From: Pseudomonas sp. FeN3W
Lineage (GTDB): Bacteria; Pseudomonadota; Gammaproteobacteria; Pseudomonadales; Pseudomonadaceae
NCBI GenBank assembly: GCA_030263805.2
Contig: CP136011.1
Span: 682,001-746,000 of the forward strand
Direction of reading: 5' to 3'
Length of the DNA: 64,000 nucleotides
Shown here: piece by piece, positions 8,226 through 16,915 of the stretch
Numbering within the stretch: the stretch's first letter is position 1
Layout: every line of letters begins with the position of its first letter
Program-made: the position numbers and the translations under genes
The notes under the pieces: model-generated
Told to the model about the DNA's origin: nothing
Seen by the model: only the letters and a program-made list of their open reading frames with translations
Database searches by the model: none

Positions 8226-9350
8226 ATGATTAGCAAAAATACTATTTCTCGTGATCTGCATCAGTGGATAACGTCCGCTTCCAGAGATCTCGCAATATAC
8301 ACCAGTAGCGACCAGGAGTTTCAGAGATTTGTCGATGACGGAAAATCGCTGATTGAGAAATCTAAAAAAGCTGGATTTGACTGTGAAATTTTATTGAGTG
8401 ATCTGCTGGCGCATGAAATTGACATTGATAAGATCTCTGCAAACCGTCTAAAAACGTTGATGGCATCTTTCCCTATTACGAGTAAATCAATTGATTTTAT
8501 CGGGGTGGATATCGATAAGCGTCTGCCATTACTTGAAGCAAGGTTTGTCAGTTCAAACGGGAACAGCTACAAGGAATCGGCCATTCTTCAGTGTTTCAAG
8601 ATTGCCGCTAAGGTTGGAAGTCCACAGGGATACCTTAAAGCAGTCGACCTCGCTAGCCAATATTTTGCAGGCGGTGACCTCTATAATGAAGATACGGAAG
8701 CAGTGCTTTCAGCCATGCTTGAAGGCCTTTTGAAAATCAAAACATCAAAAACAGATAATGTGGATAAAATTTCTGAAAAGTTTATTAACGCCTTTAACTT
8801 AATCGCTAAAGATGCGCCTAACGTTCAAACCAAAACGCTGGCCAAGCTGCTCTCTTCAAAATTTTATAATATTGCACAAACAGTTTATTCTCGCTGCAAT
8901 TTCATTATTAATGACAGTCTATTCTTTGAAAATTCATATAAATCGCATGGTTGTGATCTGAGTGAAGATAAGATAACGACGCTCGTAAACGAACATATTG
9001 GTGACGAAGAAGCTTATGAATACCTGGCAGAGTTAACTAGGTTAAAATTCGCCAGGGGGGATGTTGATGGCTATGACAAATTCTTTCAGGCTGGCTGGTC
9101 TACGACAGCGGAAGTATCTTTCTATTTAAATATATGCATAGAAGATTCATTTGAATACCAAAAACCATTAATAGCATTCTCTAAGGCATTGTTTCGTAAC
9201 GCTGACTTGATTAATAACATTAAGTCAGGCTCCATTAGCAAGATAATCAAGATTCTAGACGAGACGGAAGGGGGCAAGCTGATGCTTAGGCATGCGCGTA
9301 AAGATCGGGCTTCAGCTAAGCATGTTATTTCATCAGATTTTGAGCTGTAG
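8226..9350 (+). CDS. Unknown helical protein, tandem paralog 1
   Basis: 374 residues, soluble, almost entirely alpha-helical by composition, no signal peptide. It is the first of three tandem paralogs. Shared blocks include a central stretch ending in ASFPITSKSI, a later block LARLKFARGDVDGYDKFF-like (LTRLKFARGDVDGYDKFFQ) and a C-terminal block ending RASAKHVISSDFEL. The end matches the tag-like C-terminal motif found on other proteins here. Local base composition is lower in GC than the neighbouring operon. Function unknown; the helical repeat character suggests a scaffold or interaction protein. Confidence 0.8.
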   Translation: MISKNTISRDLHQWITSASRDLAIYTSSDQEFQRFVDDGKSLIEKSKKAGFDCEILLSDLLAHEIDIDKISANRLKTLMASFPITSKSIDFIGVDIDKRLPLLEARFVSSNGNSYKESAILQCFKIAAKVGSPQGYLKAVDLASQYFAGGDLYNEDTEAVLSAMLEGLLKIKTSKTDNVDKISEKFINAFNLIAKDAPNVQTKTLAKLLSSKFYNIAQTVYSRCNFIINDSLFFENSYKSHGCDLSEDKITTLVNEHIGDEEAYEYLAELTRLKFARGDVDGYDKFFQAGWSTTAEVSFYLNICIEDSFEYQKPLIAFSKALFRNADLINNIKSGSISKIIKILDETEGGKLMLRHARKDRASAKHVISSDFEL

Positions 9351-9364
9351 AAAGGGGTTAATAC

Positions 9365-10504
9365 ATGATGAGTGCAATTGCTCGGGTCGAGCGTAGGAGA
9401 AAAGAGCTTCTGGCTATAGGAGATTCAATCGTACATCAAATTAAAGATGATTGCCGATATGATCGGGCCATGCTGGTTGATTACCTAAGATTAAGACAAA
9501 TGTTGGGCGAGATGGGGGTTTGCACCGACGCATTACATGCGAATATTTCCGAAGAGGTTGGGGGTGCAATAAACATAGGGAGAATGCACAGCCAGTTATT
9601 TGAAGATCTTCTCAAGGCGTTTCCCAAGGCTTGCGAACGCATTGATTATGCTGAGATACGCATGGGCGATGTCAGAGCCGCCAACATCTGCATAAATAGC
9701 ATCATGTTGAATGCTGTTAGTTCATTCGGATTTTTGCAAGCCCTGAACTCTATTAACACGCTAGCCCGCCATGTATCTGACCCGGATTTTACACTGCTAG
9801 CTATTTCTATGCTCAATGAATATTCGGATTGCAACCAATTATGCGGAATTGCTCTCCAGGATGTGGTTGTGAATGTGGCGAATATGATTCTTATGCATGC
9901 AGATGATAAGGGCATTAGCACAAAGGATATGGACAAATGTGCAGCGAGGCTTTTTGCCAAGGGGTATGACAAGAAAAGCCCTGCACAAATTCGTTATAAA
10001 GTAATTGATGATTTACTATCATCAAATTTTAAGCTTGCAGGCATATCAGCATATAAATACCTAAATTTTCTTCCTGCTGACGTTGATACTTATCTAAATA
10101 TCTATCGGGATCACGGGGTGTATGGAAGCGAAGCTTCTAATTTGGATAAAATTGATTTGGCGCCAGCCAATTCTATTTTCCCGGCTGCCGGACTTATAAA
10201 ACTAAAGCTGACCAAGGGTGACTCTGAAGGGTATTCTGAGATACTCAATCGTGTTGCTGATAAACACCACCCCCTGCTGGAGCAAGTTATTATAGCAACA
10301 AGCACTTACCCTAAAACTTTAGATGACGCATTTAAAAGTTATGCTGATGCTGTGTTTGGCAAATTATCTCACATGAACGAAAGGTCAAGGTCTAAATTGC
10401 TCACACTGTTTGATTCGAATGACAATGGCGTATTATTTCAACAATACGCAAGGGAGTCTGGAAAATTTTCCAGGCTTATGCTTAATCACGAATTAAATGT
10501 TTGA
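9365..10504 (+). CDS. Unknown helical protein, tandem paralog 2
   Basis: 379 residues (start at 9365 with AAAGGGG upstream; a second ATG follows at 9368). Aligns by eye with its neighbours: AINIGRMHSQLFEDLLKAFPKA corresponds to LNIGQINPIVFKEVIRRFPHA in paralog 3, and LIKLKLTKGDSEGYSEIL to MIKLKLKLEHVEGYSPIL. It ends FSRLMLNHELNV, the shared C-terminal motif. The gap to the first paralog is 14 bases, so they are co-transcribed. Function unknown. Confidence 0.8.
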   Translation: MMSAIARVERRRKELLAIGDSIVHQIKDDCRYDRAMLVDYLRLRQMLGEMGVCTDALHANISEEVGGAINIGRMHSQLFEDLLKAFPKACERIDYAEIRMGDVRAANICINSIMLNAVSSFGFLQALNSINTLARHVSDPDFTLLAISMLNEYSDCNQLCGIALQDVVVNVANMILMHADDKGISTKDMDKCAARLFAKGYDKKSPAQIRYKVIDDLLSSNFKLAGISAYKYLNFLPADVDTYLNIYRDHGVYGSEASNLDKIDLAPANSIFPAAGLIKLKLTKGDSEGYSEILNRVADKHHPLLEQVIIATSTYPKTLDDAFKSYADAVFGKLSHMNERSRSKLLTLFDSNDNGVLFQQYARESGKFSRLMLNHELNV

Positions 10505-10511
10505 GGAAATT

Positions 10512-11696
10512 ATGAAGAAATATCTGAAGAATGCTCTCACTGTTAATGATAGATTATTTTCTCTTGGTTCGTACATATCGGCACTTATTACGGACGAGGC
10601 GCCATTCGAAGTAATCGACGAGTCAATAAAAGAATACTTTCAATTCCTAGAATTAGCCAATCAAGAGGGAATATGGACATTTGACGTTCACAAGAAGGCC
10701 TCTGCCTATATAGGTAGCACATTAAACATCGGCCAAATAAATCCTATAGTTTTTAAAGAAGTGATCAGACGATTTCCTCACGCTCTATCTCAAATCGGCA
10801 CATCAAGCGCACACGAAAACCCTGAAGCGGCTTTGCATTACATTAGCGCATCATTCAAAAACTGCGCCAATCAGTTTGATTATGAAAGCAGTTCAAGGCA
10901 TGCACTGACAATAGCCGAAAGAGCTATTCATGATCCGTCTCTCGTGATCACAATGCTCAATCATGTGAAAGACTCCTTTCCAGAACTTGATGTTAGCGCT
11001 GGGGTTTATAGGACACTACTGAAAGATCTGTGCAATATTCTCTTTGAATTTAGGCAGTCAGAGCACAAGAGCCTAATCGATAGCGCGATTGCGGAATCTA
11101 TTATTTTTCTAGCGAGTAAAATAAAACTTAATTCAAACAATGGTTTTTTAAACCTAGAGCACGGATTGCTGCCTAAGCTTCTCGGCCTTGGTTATTTCAA
11201 TACGGCAAATGCCCTATTTGCTAATTTCTACCACAGCGCGCGTGATCTAGATGATTACGAATGGATGCACGCCGAGTTCGGCCTTTTATTGTCTGACGAG
11301 CAAATGGAGAAACGACTCAAAAACATTTTCACAGATGATCCCCATTCGAAGGTTGATTTAAGTACATTGGTTTTTAGTGCGGCCAGTATGATCAAGCTTA
11401 AGTTAAAACTAGAGCATGTTGAAGGCTACTCGCCAATTCTTGAAATATTCAACGATGATAGCAAGTGTTATTTACGCCTCGCTGGGTTGATCAATAAAGA
11501 CACCAAAAGCTCATCGGTAGCAATCACGTCTTACGCAGACGCACTGTTCACATCTATAAGGAGAGAATCCACATCAACAGCCAAGCAATTGTTGGGCGTA
11601 CTTGCTCAATCGGCGTTTGGGCTACAGGTGCTCGAAGCGGCCAAGGCGTCGAGAGCATCAGCCAGGGTCATAATAAACAGCGAGTTGTCGCTATGA
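10512..11696 (+). CDS. Unknown helical protein, tandem paralog 3
   Basis: 394 residues from the ATG at 10512, chosen because GAGGA lies five bases upstream; an ATG at 10497 overlaps the previous stop but lacks this site. Clear paralog of the two preceding proteins (see the blocks AASMIKLKLKLEHVEGYSPIL and ITSYADALF, matched by KSYADAVF in paralog 2). Ends SRASARVIINSELSL, the fullest version of the shared C-terminal motif. The stop overlaps the start of the next gene by four bases (ATGA). Confidence 0.8.
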   Translation: MKKYLKNALTVNDRLFSLGSYISALITDEAPFEVIDESIKEYFQFLELANQEGIWTFDVHKKASAYIGSTLNIGQINPIVFKEVIRRFPHALSQIGTSSAHENPEAALHYISASFKNCANQFDYESSSRHALTIAERAIHDPSLVITMLNHVKDSFPELDVSAGVYRTLLKDLCNILFEFRQSEHKSLIDSAIAESIIFLASKIKLNSNNGFLNLEHGLLPKLLGLGYFNTANALFANFYHSARDLDDYEWMHAEFGLLLSDEQMEKRLKNIFTDDPHSKVDLSTLVFSAASMIKLKLKLEHVEGYSPILEIFNDDSKCYLRLAGLINKDTKSSSVAITSYADALFTSIRRESTSTAKQLLGVLAQSAFGLQVLEAAKASRASARVIINSELSL

Positions 11697-12142
11697 GCGC
11701 CCTGAGCAAAAAAGACGTCGCGAGAACCTACCCAGGGCGTTATGCCTTGACATCAGAGACTCATCGCCTGGCCAACCTGGTGCTTGATCAATTATGGGCC
11801 GAGCGAAATGCGGAAAGAATGATCAGCTCGCCTGATCGATCTGGAAGCTGCAAGTTCGCAGCGCTGCTGGCGCGTGAACTATTTGGCGGGCGTCTTGCTG
11901 GCAATGAAAATCATGTTTTCGTAATGAGAAAAGGGGCAATCCTCGATCTGAATCTGACCCAAGGAGATGTGGCTAGTCTGGGAGACGTTGCTCACCATCA
12001 GGATCCCATCGCGCTGGTTAATATCGACTATCGTGAGTCCATGGCTTCCTGCCTTCCTAGGGTGAAGCGCTGGATCAGGAGGTTTGAAGATCTGGCACCT
12101 AAAGCCTGTAGGCTTGAATGCTCAACTGATTTGACAATTTGA
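11693..12142 (+). CDS. Putative papain-fold (C-H-D) protein
   Basis: 149 residues, start overlapping the stop of the third paralog (ATGA), so it belongs to that operon. The arrangement SGSCKFAALLARELFGG (C53), NHVFVMRKGAILDLN (H74, D85) is the Cys-His-Asp order and spacing of papain-like or transglutaminase-like folds: a Cys at the start of a helix, then a His strand and an Asp strand. A similar small protein lies at 33159-33656. Could be a peptidase, amidase or deamidase. The family call rests on the triad pattern only. Confidence 0.55.
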   Translation: MSALSKKDVARTYPGRYALTSETHRLANLVLDQLWAERNAERMISSPDRSGSCKFAALLARELFGGRLAGNENHVFVMRKGAILDLNLTQGDVASLGDVAHHQDPIALVNIDYRESMASCLPRVKRWIRRFEDLAPKACRLECSTDLTI

Positions 12143-12166
12143 TCTGATTAGAAACCGTGTTAAGAT
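12139..12166 (+). promoter_or_regulatory. Promoter of the 12191 gene
   Basis: TTGATC (12139-12144), 16-base spacer, TAAGAT (12161-12166). Transcription would begin around 12173, inside the CCCCTAA/TTAGGGG palindrome listed separately. Confidence 0.4.
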
Positions 12167-12185
12167 CCCCTAAACGAATTAGGGG
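12167..12185 (+). promoter_or_regulatory. Palindrome covering the Shine-Dalgarno of the 12191 gene
   Basis: Perfect 7-bp inverted repeat CCCCTAA / TTAGGGG with a 5-base centre. The right arm contains the AGGGG ribosome-binding sequence, six bases before the ATG at 12191. Depending on the true transcription start this is either a DNA operator over +1 or an RNA hairpin masking the ribosome-binding site. Confidence 0.5.
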
Positions 12186-12190
12186 TTCGC

Positions 12191-12679
12191 ATGAAGGGTA
12201 TTGAGATTGCAATGGAGACTGAACTGTCTCAGCTAATTGGCAAGGTTTTGGCTGGTGAGTCAATTGGCTTAACGGCAATGCTGTTTCATGAAGATGGTTA
12301 TCGGGTTCTGAACACGCCAGGCTCCTCAGCAATGACCATCACGCAGGGCTATGTTGGTAGCCAGGATGCCGTTGCGTACGGTCTATTATTCGAGGCGAGT
12401 TATCAGGATGGTTCTGATGTGACTCAGGGGTGCTTGATGATGGCTATCGTCAAGCGAGACGGAACTGCCAAGGTTGAATGCATGGTTGGCGCGGTCGATG
12501 ACGATGGCCACCCATACTTCTCCGAGCGAAAGAGGATGTTTGTAGACGAGAACTTCCTGAAGCTGTTTGAGCCGTTAGACGAAAAAGCCTATCGGATCGA
12601 GCTTGTACGGGAGCTCGTCGACGAAGTTCTGGCTGTCGATAAGCTCCCTTACAGCGAGTTTATTATTGCCCGAGGTTGA
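12191..12679 (+). CDS. Hypothetical protein
   Basis: 162 residues, soluble, acidic alpha/beta protein. The start codon follows AGGGG inside an inverted repeat, so translation or transcription is probably controlled. It overlaps the 3' end of the convergent gene 12663-13217 by 17 bases. No family recognised. Confidence 0.65.
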   Translation: MKGIEIAMETELSQLIGKVLAGESIGLTAMLFHEDGYRVLNTPGSSAMTITQGYVGSQDAVAYGLLFEASYQDGSDVTQGCLMMAIVKRDGTAKVECMVGAVDDDGHPYFSERKRMFVDENFLKLFEPLDEKAYRIELVRELVDEVLAVDKLPYSEFIIARG

Positions 12680-13217
12680 TCGGATACAGATCCATGTACT
12701 GCTTGCGCAGATTCTTGAGCACATCCAGACGAAGCTGTGAAATCCAGATGATTTCCTTATCCATGATCACAGTGGGCTCGTTCAGCATGAGCCCATTTTG
12801 ACCCAACCAGGTCGCGCTTTCGCTTTCATAGGGAGGGCACGACAGATACCAATCGTTTGGAACCTGATTGTATTGCTCTGCCACACCCGTAGGCAGGTAC
12901 AGCGCGTCGCTGATGGATAGCCGCAGCGCAAGAACCAGCGTGTCTTCTGGCGAAATTCGGTACGCCTCAAGCAATCCGGGGATATCACACGCGGCAGACT
13001 CGATTGCAGACATGTACCCGGTCGTGTCGCAATAGCTCGAAAGCTCCTTGATCACCACACCACGATGGAGCAGCGAGAAAGATGCAATGACCTCGCGCAG
13101 GGTCACCACTTCTTTCTCAAACCTGTTAATGACTAACTCGTCGCCTGCCCGCTGTGTCACGGCAAAAGTGCGCTTTTCTACCTTGATTACCGGATCGTTG
13201 CTATAAACGTCAGCCAT
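12663..13217 (-). CDS. Hypothetical protein
   Basis: 184 residues from the ATG at 13217, which has GGAGG eight bases upstream and a good promoter behind it; the frame remains open to 13301 but that part lies upstream of the promoter. Soluble; no recognised domain. Its 3' end overlaps the convergent gene. Confidence 0.7.
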   Translation of the reverse strand: MADVYSNDPVIKVEKRTFAVTQRAGDELVINRFEKEVVTLREVIASFSLLHRGVVIKELSSYCDTTGYMSAIESAACDIPGLLEAYRISPEDTLVLALRLSISDALYLPTGVAEQYNQVPNDWYLSCPPYESESATWLGQNGLMLNEPTVIMDKEIIWISQLRLDVLKNLRKQYMDLYPINLGQ

Positions 13218-13242
13218 GAGAAGTCCTCCATTAAGTATGTGC

Positions 13243-13271
13243 AGTATACCAGCGTTGTCGCTCGTGCGCAA
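13243..13271 (-). promoter_or_regulatory. Promoter of the 12663-13217 gene with GTATAC core
   Basis: On the minus strand TTGCGC (13266-13271), 17 bases, TATACT (13243-13248). The -10 box sits in CTGGTATACT, a 10-mer also found at the tuf and RNase H promoters. Confidence 0.55.
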
Positions 13272-13367
13272 GCTTTGAGGTTTGTCAGGTAGGGATTTCA
13301 CTTAAACAGGCGGTGATGTTAACCTTGAAGTTCAATTTATCTGTATTGACACACCTGGAATTCTGAA

Positions 13368-14078
13368 ATGCCAACATTTAGCGTACTTGAAGGTAGGGAT
13401 CCGCTGCTTTCCATTGAGTTTGAGCCGGGTGACGCCGTTGTTGCCGAATCCAATTCCATGGTCATGACAGACGGAGCGGTATCGGTTGAAGGTCGAATGC
13501 AGGGCGGCTTCTTTTCGTCATTGGCTCGAAACCTGTTTAGCGATGAGTCGTTCTTTCAGCAAGTTCTCAAAGCTGACAAAGGCAAACCAGGCCAGGCGCT
13601 GCTGGCGCCGCAATTGCCTGGGGATATCGAAATCATCGAAGTCGGTGAGCAGCAATTCTTTCTCAACTCGGGATGCTATATGGCGTCTGAGGCAACGGTA
13701 AGTACCAGTCAGCGGCTCAATTCCAGCGTCCTAGGTGCGTTTTTTGGGAGTACAGGTGGAATCGTTGTCATGCGCACAGAGGGGCGCGGCAAGCTGTGCC
13801 TGAGCGGCTTTGGGCAGATTGTTAAGGTCACGGTAGAGCCGGGTCAGGAAATCGTTGTAGATAATGGCCATATCGTTGCGTGGGATACTCGGCTTGATTA
13901 TCGGGTAACGACCGCGTCGAGCAAGAAAGGGATCTTTGGCAGAATGGTCAGCACGGCCATGTCTGGCGAGTACCTGGTCACAAGGTTTACCGGGAAAGGA
14001 GATGTCTACATTGCTTCGAGAAACCTACTGTCATACGAAACCTATATTCGCTCACTGATTCCCAATCAAAACAGCTAA
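13368..14078 (+). CDS. AIM24/TIGR00266-family protein
   Basis: 236 residues. The opening FSVLEGRDPLLSIEFEPGDAVVAESNSMVMTDGAV and later GGIVVMRTEGRGKLCLSGFGQI plus DNGHIVAWD are hallmarks of the TIGR00266/AIM24 double-stranded beta-helix family. The glycine-rich segment MQGGFFSSLARNLF is the usual membrane-proximal loop. Members are soluble or membrane-peripheral proteins of poorly defined function; some are linked to stress responses. A TTGACA lies only about 20 bases before the ATG and is not a convincing -35 box for this gene. Confidence 0.85.
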   Translation: MPTFSVLEGRDPLLSIEFEPGDAVVAESNSMVMTDGAVSVEGRMQGGFFSSLARNLFSDESFFQQVLKADKGKPGQALLAPQLPGDIEIIEVGEQQFFLNSGCYMASEATVSTSQRLNSSVLGAFFGSTGGIVVMRTEGRGKLCLSGFGQIVKVTVEPGQEIVVDNGHIVAWDTRLDYRVTTASSKKGIFGRMVSTAMSGEYLVTRFTGKGDVYIASRNLLSYETYIRSLIPNQNS

Positions 14079-14175
14079 AGCATCGGTTTTTGCGATCAAA
14101 ACAATCAAGCAATTGAGCTGTATTGATCAATCCATTTGGATATATTGACATCCATCACAACCAAGGAGCTCCACC

Positions 14176-14754
14176 ATGCTTAAGAATACTCTCCTGGCCA
14201 TTGGCCTAAGCGTACTGGCTATGTCATCAACCGCGATGGCTGCTGACTATCAGATCGACAAACAAGGTCAACACGCATTCGTCAACTTCAAAATCAGCCA
14301 CCTGGGCTATAGCTGGCTGTACGGCACATTCAAGGATTTCGATGGCCAATTTAGTTTCGATGCCGCCACGCCTGAGGCCAGCACTGTCAATGTGACCCTC
14401 AAGACAGCCAGCGTTGATACCAACCATGCTGAGCGGGACAAGCACCTGCGTAGCGATGACTTCCTGAATACAGGTGAGTACCCAACTGCCACGTTCAATT
14501 CAACATCCGTCAAAAGCACGGGTGAGGGCAGGGCAGACATCACAGGGGATCTGACGCTCAACGGCGTTACCAAGCCAATTGCAATCAACGCATCCTTTAT
14601 TGGTGAGGGTAAAGATCCATGGGGCGGATATCGGGCGGGCTTCGAAGGAACGACGTCGATCAATCTTGCTGATTTTGGCATCAAAACCAATCTTGGCCCA
14701 GCCTCTGAAGAGGTTACTCTGACAATCTCAGTTGAGGGTGTCAGAAAAAACTGA
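14176..14754 (+). CDS. YceI-family periplasmic lipid-binding protein
   Basis: 192 residues with a signal peptide cleaved after AMA (residues 20-22), then ADYQIDKQGQHAFVNFKISHLGYSWLYGTFKDFDGQFSFD, the canonical YceI start. YceI proteins form a lipocalin-like barrel that binds an isoprenoid quinone or similar lipid in the periplasm. Length is normal for the family. Strong AAGGAG ribosome-binding site; a terminator follows directly. Confidence 0.93.
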   Translation: MLKNTLLAIGLSVLAMSSTAMAADYQIDKQGQHAFVNFKISHLGYSWLYGTFKDFDGQFSFDAATPEASTVNVTLKTASVDTNHAERDKHLRSDDFLNTGEYPTATFNSTSVKSTGEGRADITGDLTLNGVTKPIAINASFIGEGKDPWGGYRAGFEGTTSINLADFGIKTNLGPASEEVTLTISVEGVRKN

Positions 14755-14771
14755 TTAACCATTTCATTGTG

Positions 14772-14800
14772 AAAGGGTGTCTTAGGGCGCCCTTTTCTTT
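14772..14800 (+). terminator. Terminator after the YceI gene
   Basis: AAAGGGTG (14772-14779) pairs with CGCCCTTT (14788-14795, one G-T pair), followed by TCTTT. Confidence 0.75.
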
Positions 14801-14842
14801 GGGAAGGGAAAGCAAAGCGGGGAGGTTGGACAGGTGAGGAAT

Positions 14843-14862
14843 CAATTCAATTCAATTCAATT
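14843..14862. repeat. (CAATT)4 pentanucleotide tandem repeat
   Basis: Four exact CAATT units next to and overlapping the stop codon of the minus-strand lipoprotein gene. Slippage would not change the reading frame before the stop. Confidence 0.9.
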
Positions 14863-15192
14863 CAAGCAATCTTCTGTCGTCTCGTACCCAGCATGCCAGG
14901 CGCCCTCAAAAACATGGCGGATTTCATGAGTTAGGCAGTAGGGGTACTGACTCTTGAGTAGCTTGATCTCACAAACACTCCCCACGCATTTCGTGAGCCC
15001 ATATGCATCCATCCCAGGCCTGTAATCAATTGAATCGACGAGCGTAACAACGAAAGTTGCATCGTTTCTAATTGTCTTTGTAGGCTTGCCTTCAATAAAC
15101 GCGCATCCATTCAAGGAAAGAAGCCCAAAAAACATCGCTGCTTTCAAAAAGGTGGTGGGGCCAAATCCCAAGAAACCAGGTGTTCTCATCAT
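14857..15192 (-). CDS. Small lipoprotein with HEIRH zinc-protease motif
   Basis: 111 residues from the ATG at 15192 (a second ATG at 15189; the frame is open to 15291 without a better site). The signal peptide ends with lipobox LSLNGC, Cys at 30. CLTHEIRHVFEGAWH (86-100) contains HExxH (89-93) and a third His at 100, consistent with a minimal gluzincin-type zinc site. The protein would be a membrane-anchored periplasmic mini-metalloprotease or a degenerate version. 11-base direct repeats GGTTGGACAGG flank the gene (14824-14834 and 15443-15453). Confidence 0.65.
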   Translation of the reverse strand: MMRTPGFLGFGPTTFLKAAMFFGLLSLNGCAFIEGKPTKTIRNDATFVVTLVDSIDYRPGMDAYGLTKCVGSVCEIKLLKSQYPYCLTHEIRHVFEGAWHAGYETTEDCLN

Positions 15193-15703
15193 TAGAAAAT
15201 CGCCTACTTTATAGTTTTTATTGGCGTGGGCAAGCTTTGCATCCTGAAAAAGCATACAGCATATTGAATTCATTGCAACCAAATCCTTCACCTAATCATC
15301 GAAATGAATTGCGTATGGTTAGGCGTTTGCGTACAAAGGATTTTAAAAATTAAAGAAAAGTCACACTACATATAAAGACAATGCGATTAGATAAAGCATT
15401 GAATAATTAAAAACACTGCATAAAGCATTGTAAAATTAATAAGGTTGGACAGGATAGTAGAATTGTAGGCTCACGTTGTTCGCCCAAATAAGGTCGCCTT
15501 CGGCGGAAATTATAAAATCATAATCAATGATTATATTAACGAAATGAAAGCTGCCTTCGGCAAATTTTCGATGTAGTGCATTACCCAAGACTTCTCAGCA
15601 ACACCTTTCGGCTCAAATTTAACCACCAAAGCGCCTTTTCTCAATTGCGCATAATTCATCCCAAGAGTATTATTCAAAAATAACTCACAAGTCTGGACTC
15701 ATC
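15193..15703. other. AT-rich intergenic region
   Basis: No convincing gene. Contains an 11-base direct repeat ATAAAGCATTG (15391-15401 and 15420-15430), two GCCTTCGGC mini-hairpins (near 15495 and 15552) and one copy of GGTTGGACAGG (15443-15453). The promoter of the following secreted protein must lie here but I cannot fix it. Confidence 0.5.
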
Positions 15704-16480
15704 ATGAATAGTTTGCACAGTGTGTTTTTGCTAGTAATTATAGCATCGATCCCCTCGATCTCCAATGCGGCGAATATTCTACGGATGAGCGCGCCTGTAG
15801 TAGAAGCTCCAGCTGCTAACCCGACACCTCCTGCAAGCGAAACACCAGAAGAGCCTCAAGCGCCAACCACATACTCGTCATGCCTTGAAATTAAACAAAG
15901 CAAGCCGTCTTCTGCCAGCGGCTTATATGATTTGGCTATTAATGGATCAGAGATGAGCGTCTATTGCGACATGGTGTCTAGCGGCGGAGGCTGGACGATG
16001 GTTGTCGCTCAATTTGAGGGCGACTTCCTAAGCAACTGGAACGAGGGTATGCAAAGCGACTACGACCCATCACTGAATACCAAGCGCAGTTTTACGCTTA
16101 ACACCTCCCAAATTCCAGCTCATAGTCAAATAGCATTTGGCAAAGACCTTGATGCTTCTTTTGTAGATTTCATCGACCACCAGTACAGCACTGGAGAAAT
16201 CCCTAAGACATTGGTGACCGGAGCCAAAGGTCAGTACCACATTCACAGAAGTAACACCATTCATCACAGTGGGCACGATCCAGAGAGCGTTACCGCAGGC
16301 GATTACGGCGCCGGGAATGAGTGGAGCAATACCTTAACACTCGATAAGACGGGCGGAATGCTTTACACATGGGCATTTAGCGCAAGAAATACAATCACTG
16401 TAAAGCGTGGATTTTCTATGAACGGTGTAGGGTACGCGGCGACAATTGATAACTTTGCCTGGACTGTTTGGGTGAGGTGA
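15704..16480 (+). CDS. Secreted protein with fibrinogen C-terminal-like domain
   Basis: 258 residues. Signal peptide (VFLLVIIASIPSISNA), then a mature start AANILRMSAPVVEA, a Pro/Glu-rich linker (residues 35-57) and a fibrinogen-like module: SCLEIKQSKPSSASGLYDL, VYCDMVSSGGGWTMV. This is the C-x-E-I...SG-Y...YCDM..GGWT signature of FReD domains, which in bacteria occur in surface adhesins and lectins. The mature N-terminus resembles that of the protein at 21917-22708 (AGNIIRLPAPII). Probably exported; a pilus- or surface-associated role is inferred. Weak ribosome-binding site. Confidence 0.75.
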   Translation: MNSLHSVFLLVIIASIPSISNAANILRMSAPVVEAPAANPTPPASETPEEPQAPTTYSSCLEIKQSKPSSASGLYDLAINGSEMSVYCDMVSSGGGWTMVVAQFEGDFLSNWNEGMQSDYDPSLNTKRSFTLNTSQIPAHSQIAFGKDLDASFVDFIDHQYSTGEIPKTLVTGAKGQYHIHRSNTIHHSGHDPESVTAGDYGAGNEWSNTLTLDKTGGMLYTWAFSARNTITVKRGFSMNGVGYAATIDNFAWTVWVR

Positions 16481-16586
16481 TAGCAGCACATTCATAGGAT
16501 TCCTGCATGTTCTTCATGATGTTGATATGCTTGCAACTCTCACCAATACTCTTCATTTAAGAAAAAATCAAAATGGTTAATATTCA

Positions 16587-16841
16587 GTGAAATACTTTAA
16601 GCCGATTCTAGCAATCCTTTTTCTATCTCAAACGGTTTCTGCCCATGCTGGTGGGGGGTATCTAATACTCAAGAAGCACAATGAATACCATTCAGAACTC
16701 ATGGAGAAGCACAAAGCAGAAATGGCAGCTACCAATCCGCACGAGTCCACTGACCCAATGGGAGCGTCTGATCACCATCAACCCAAGGCAGCCAACCAGG
16801 AAACACGGGAGAAGGTGTCTGAGCCTGAAAATGATCGATAG
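16587..16841 (+). CDS. Small exported His/Glu-rich protein
   Basis: 84 residues: signal peptide (MKYFKPILAILFLSQTVSAHA) followed by a hydrophilic mature part of about 60 residues rich in His, Lys and Glu (DHHQPKAANQ). No family recognised. Probably periplasmic. Could bind metal, but this is guesswork from composition. Confidence 0.6.
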   Translation: MKYFKPILAILFLSQTVSAHAGGGYLILKKHNEYHSELMEKHKAEMAATNPHESTDPMGASDHHQPKAANQETREKVSEPENDR

Positions 16842-16915
16842 ATGACTCTGAATCTATTGCAGGTGAATTGACAGAATGCTAATATGCAGCCCAACAACCA
16901 GCCAGGACTGACCTC

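Noticed and set aside
14857..15291. Longer start for the HEIRH lipoprotein
   Set aside because: The extra N-terminal 33 residues would bury the signal peptide; the ATG at 15192 places it correctly.
16866..16890. TTGACA before the 16916 gene as a -35 box
   Set aside because: No acceptable -10 hexamer lies 15-19 bases downstream.
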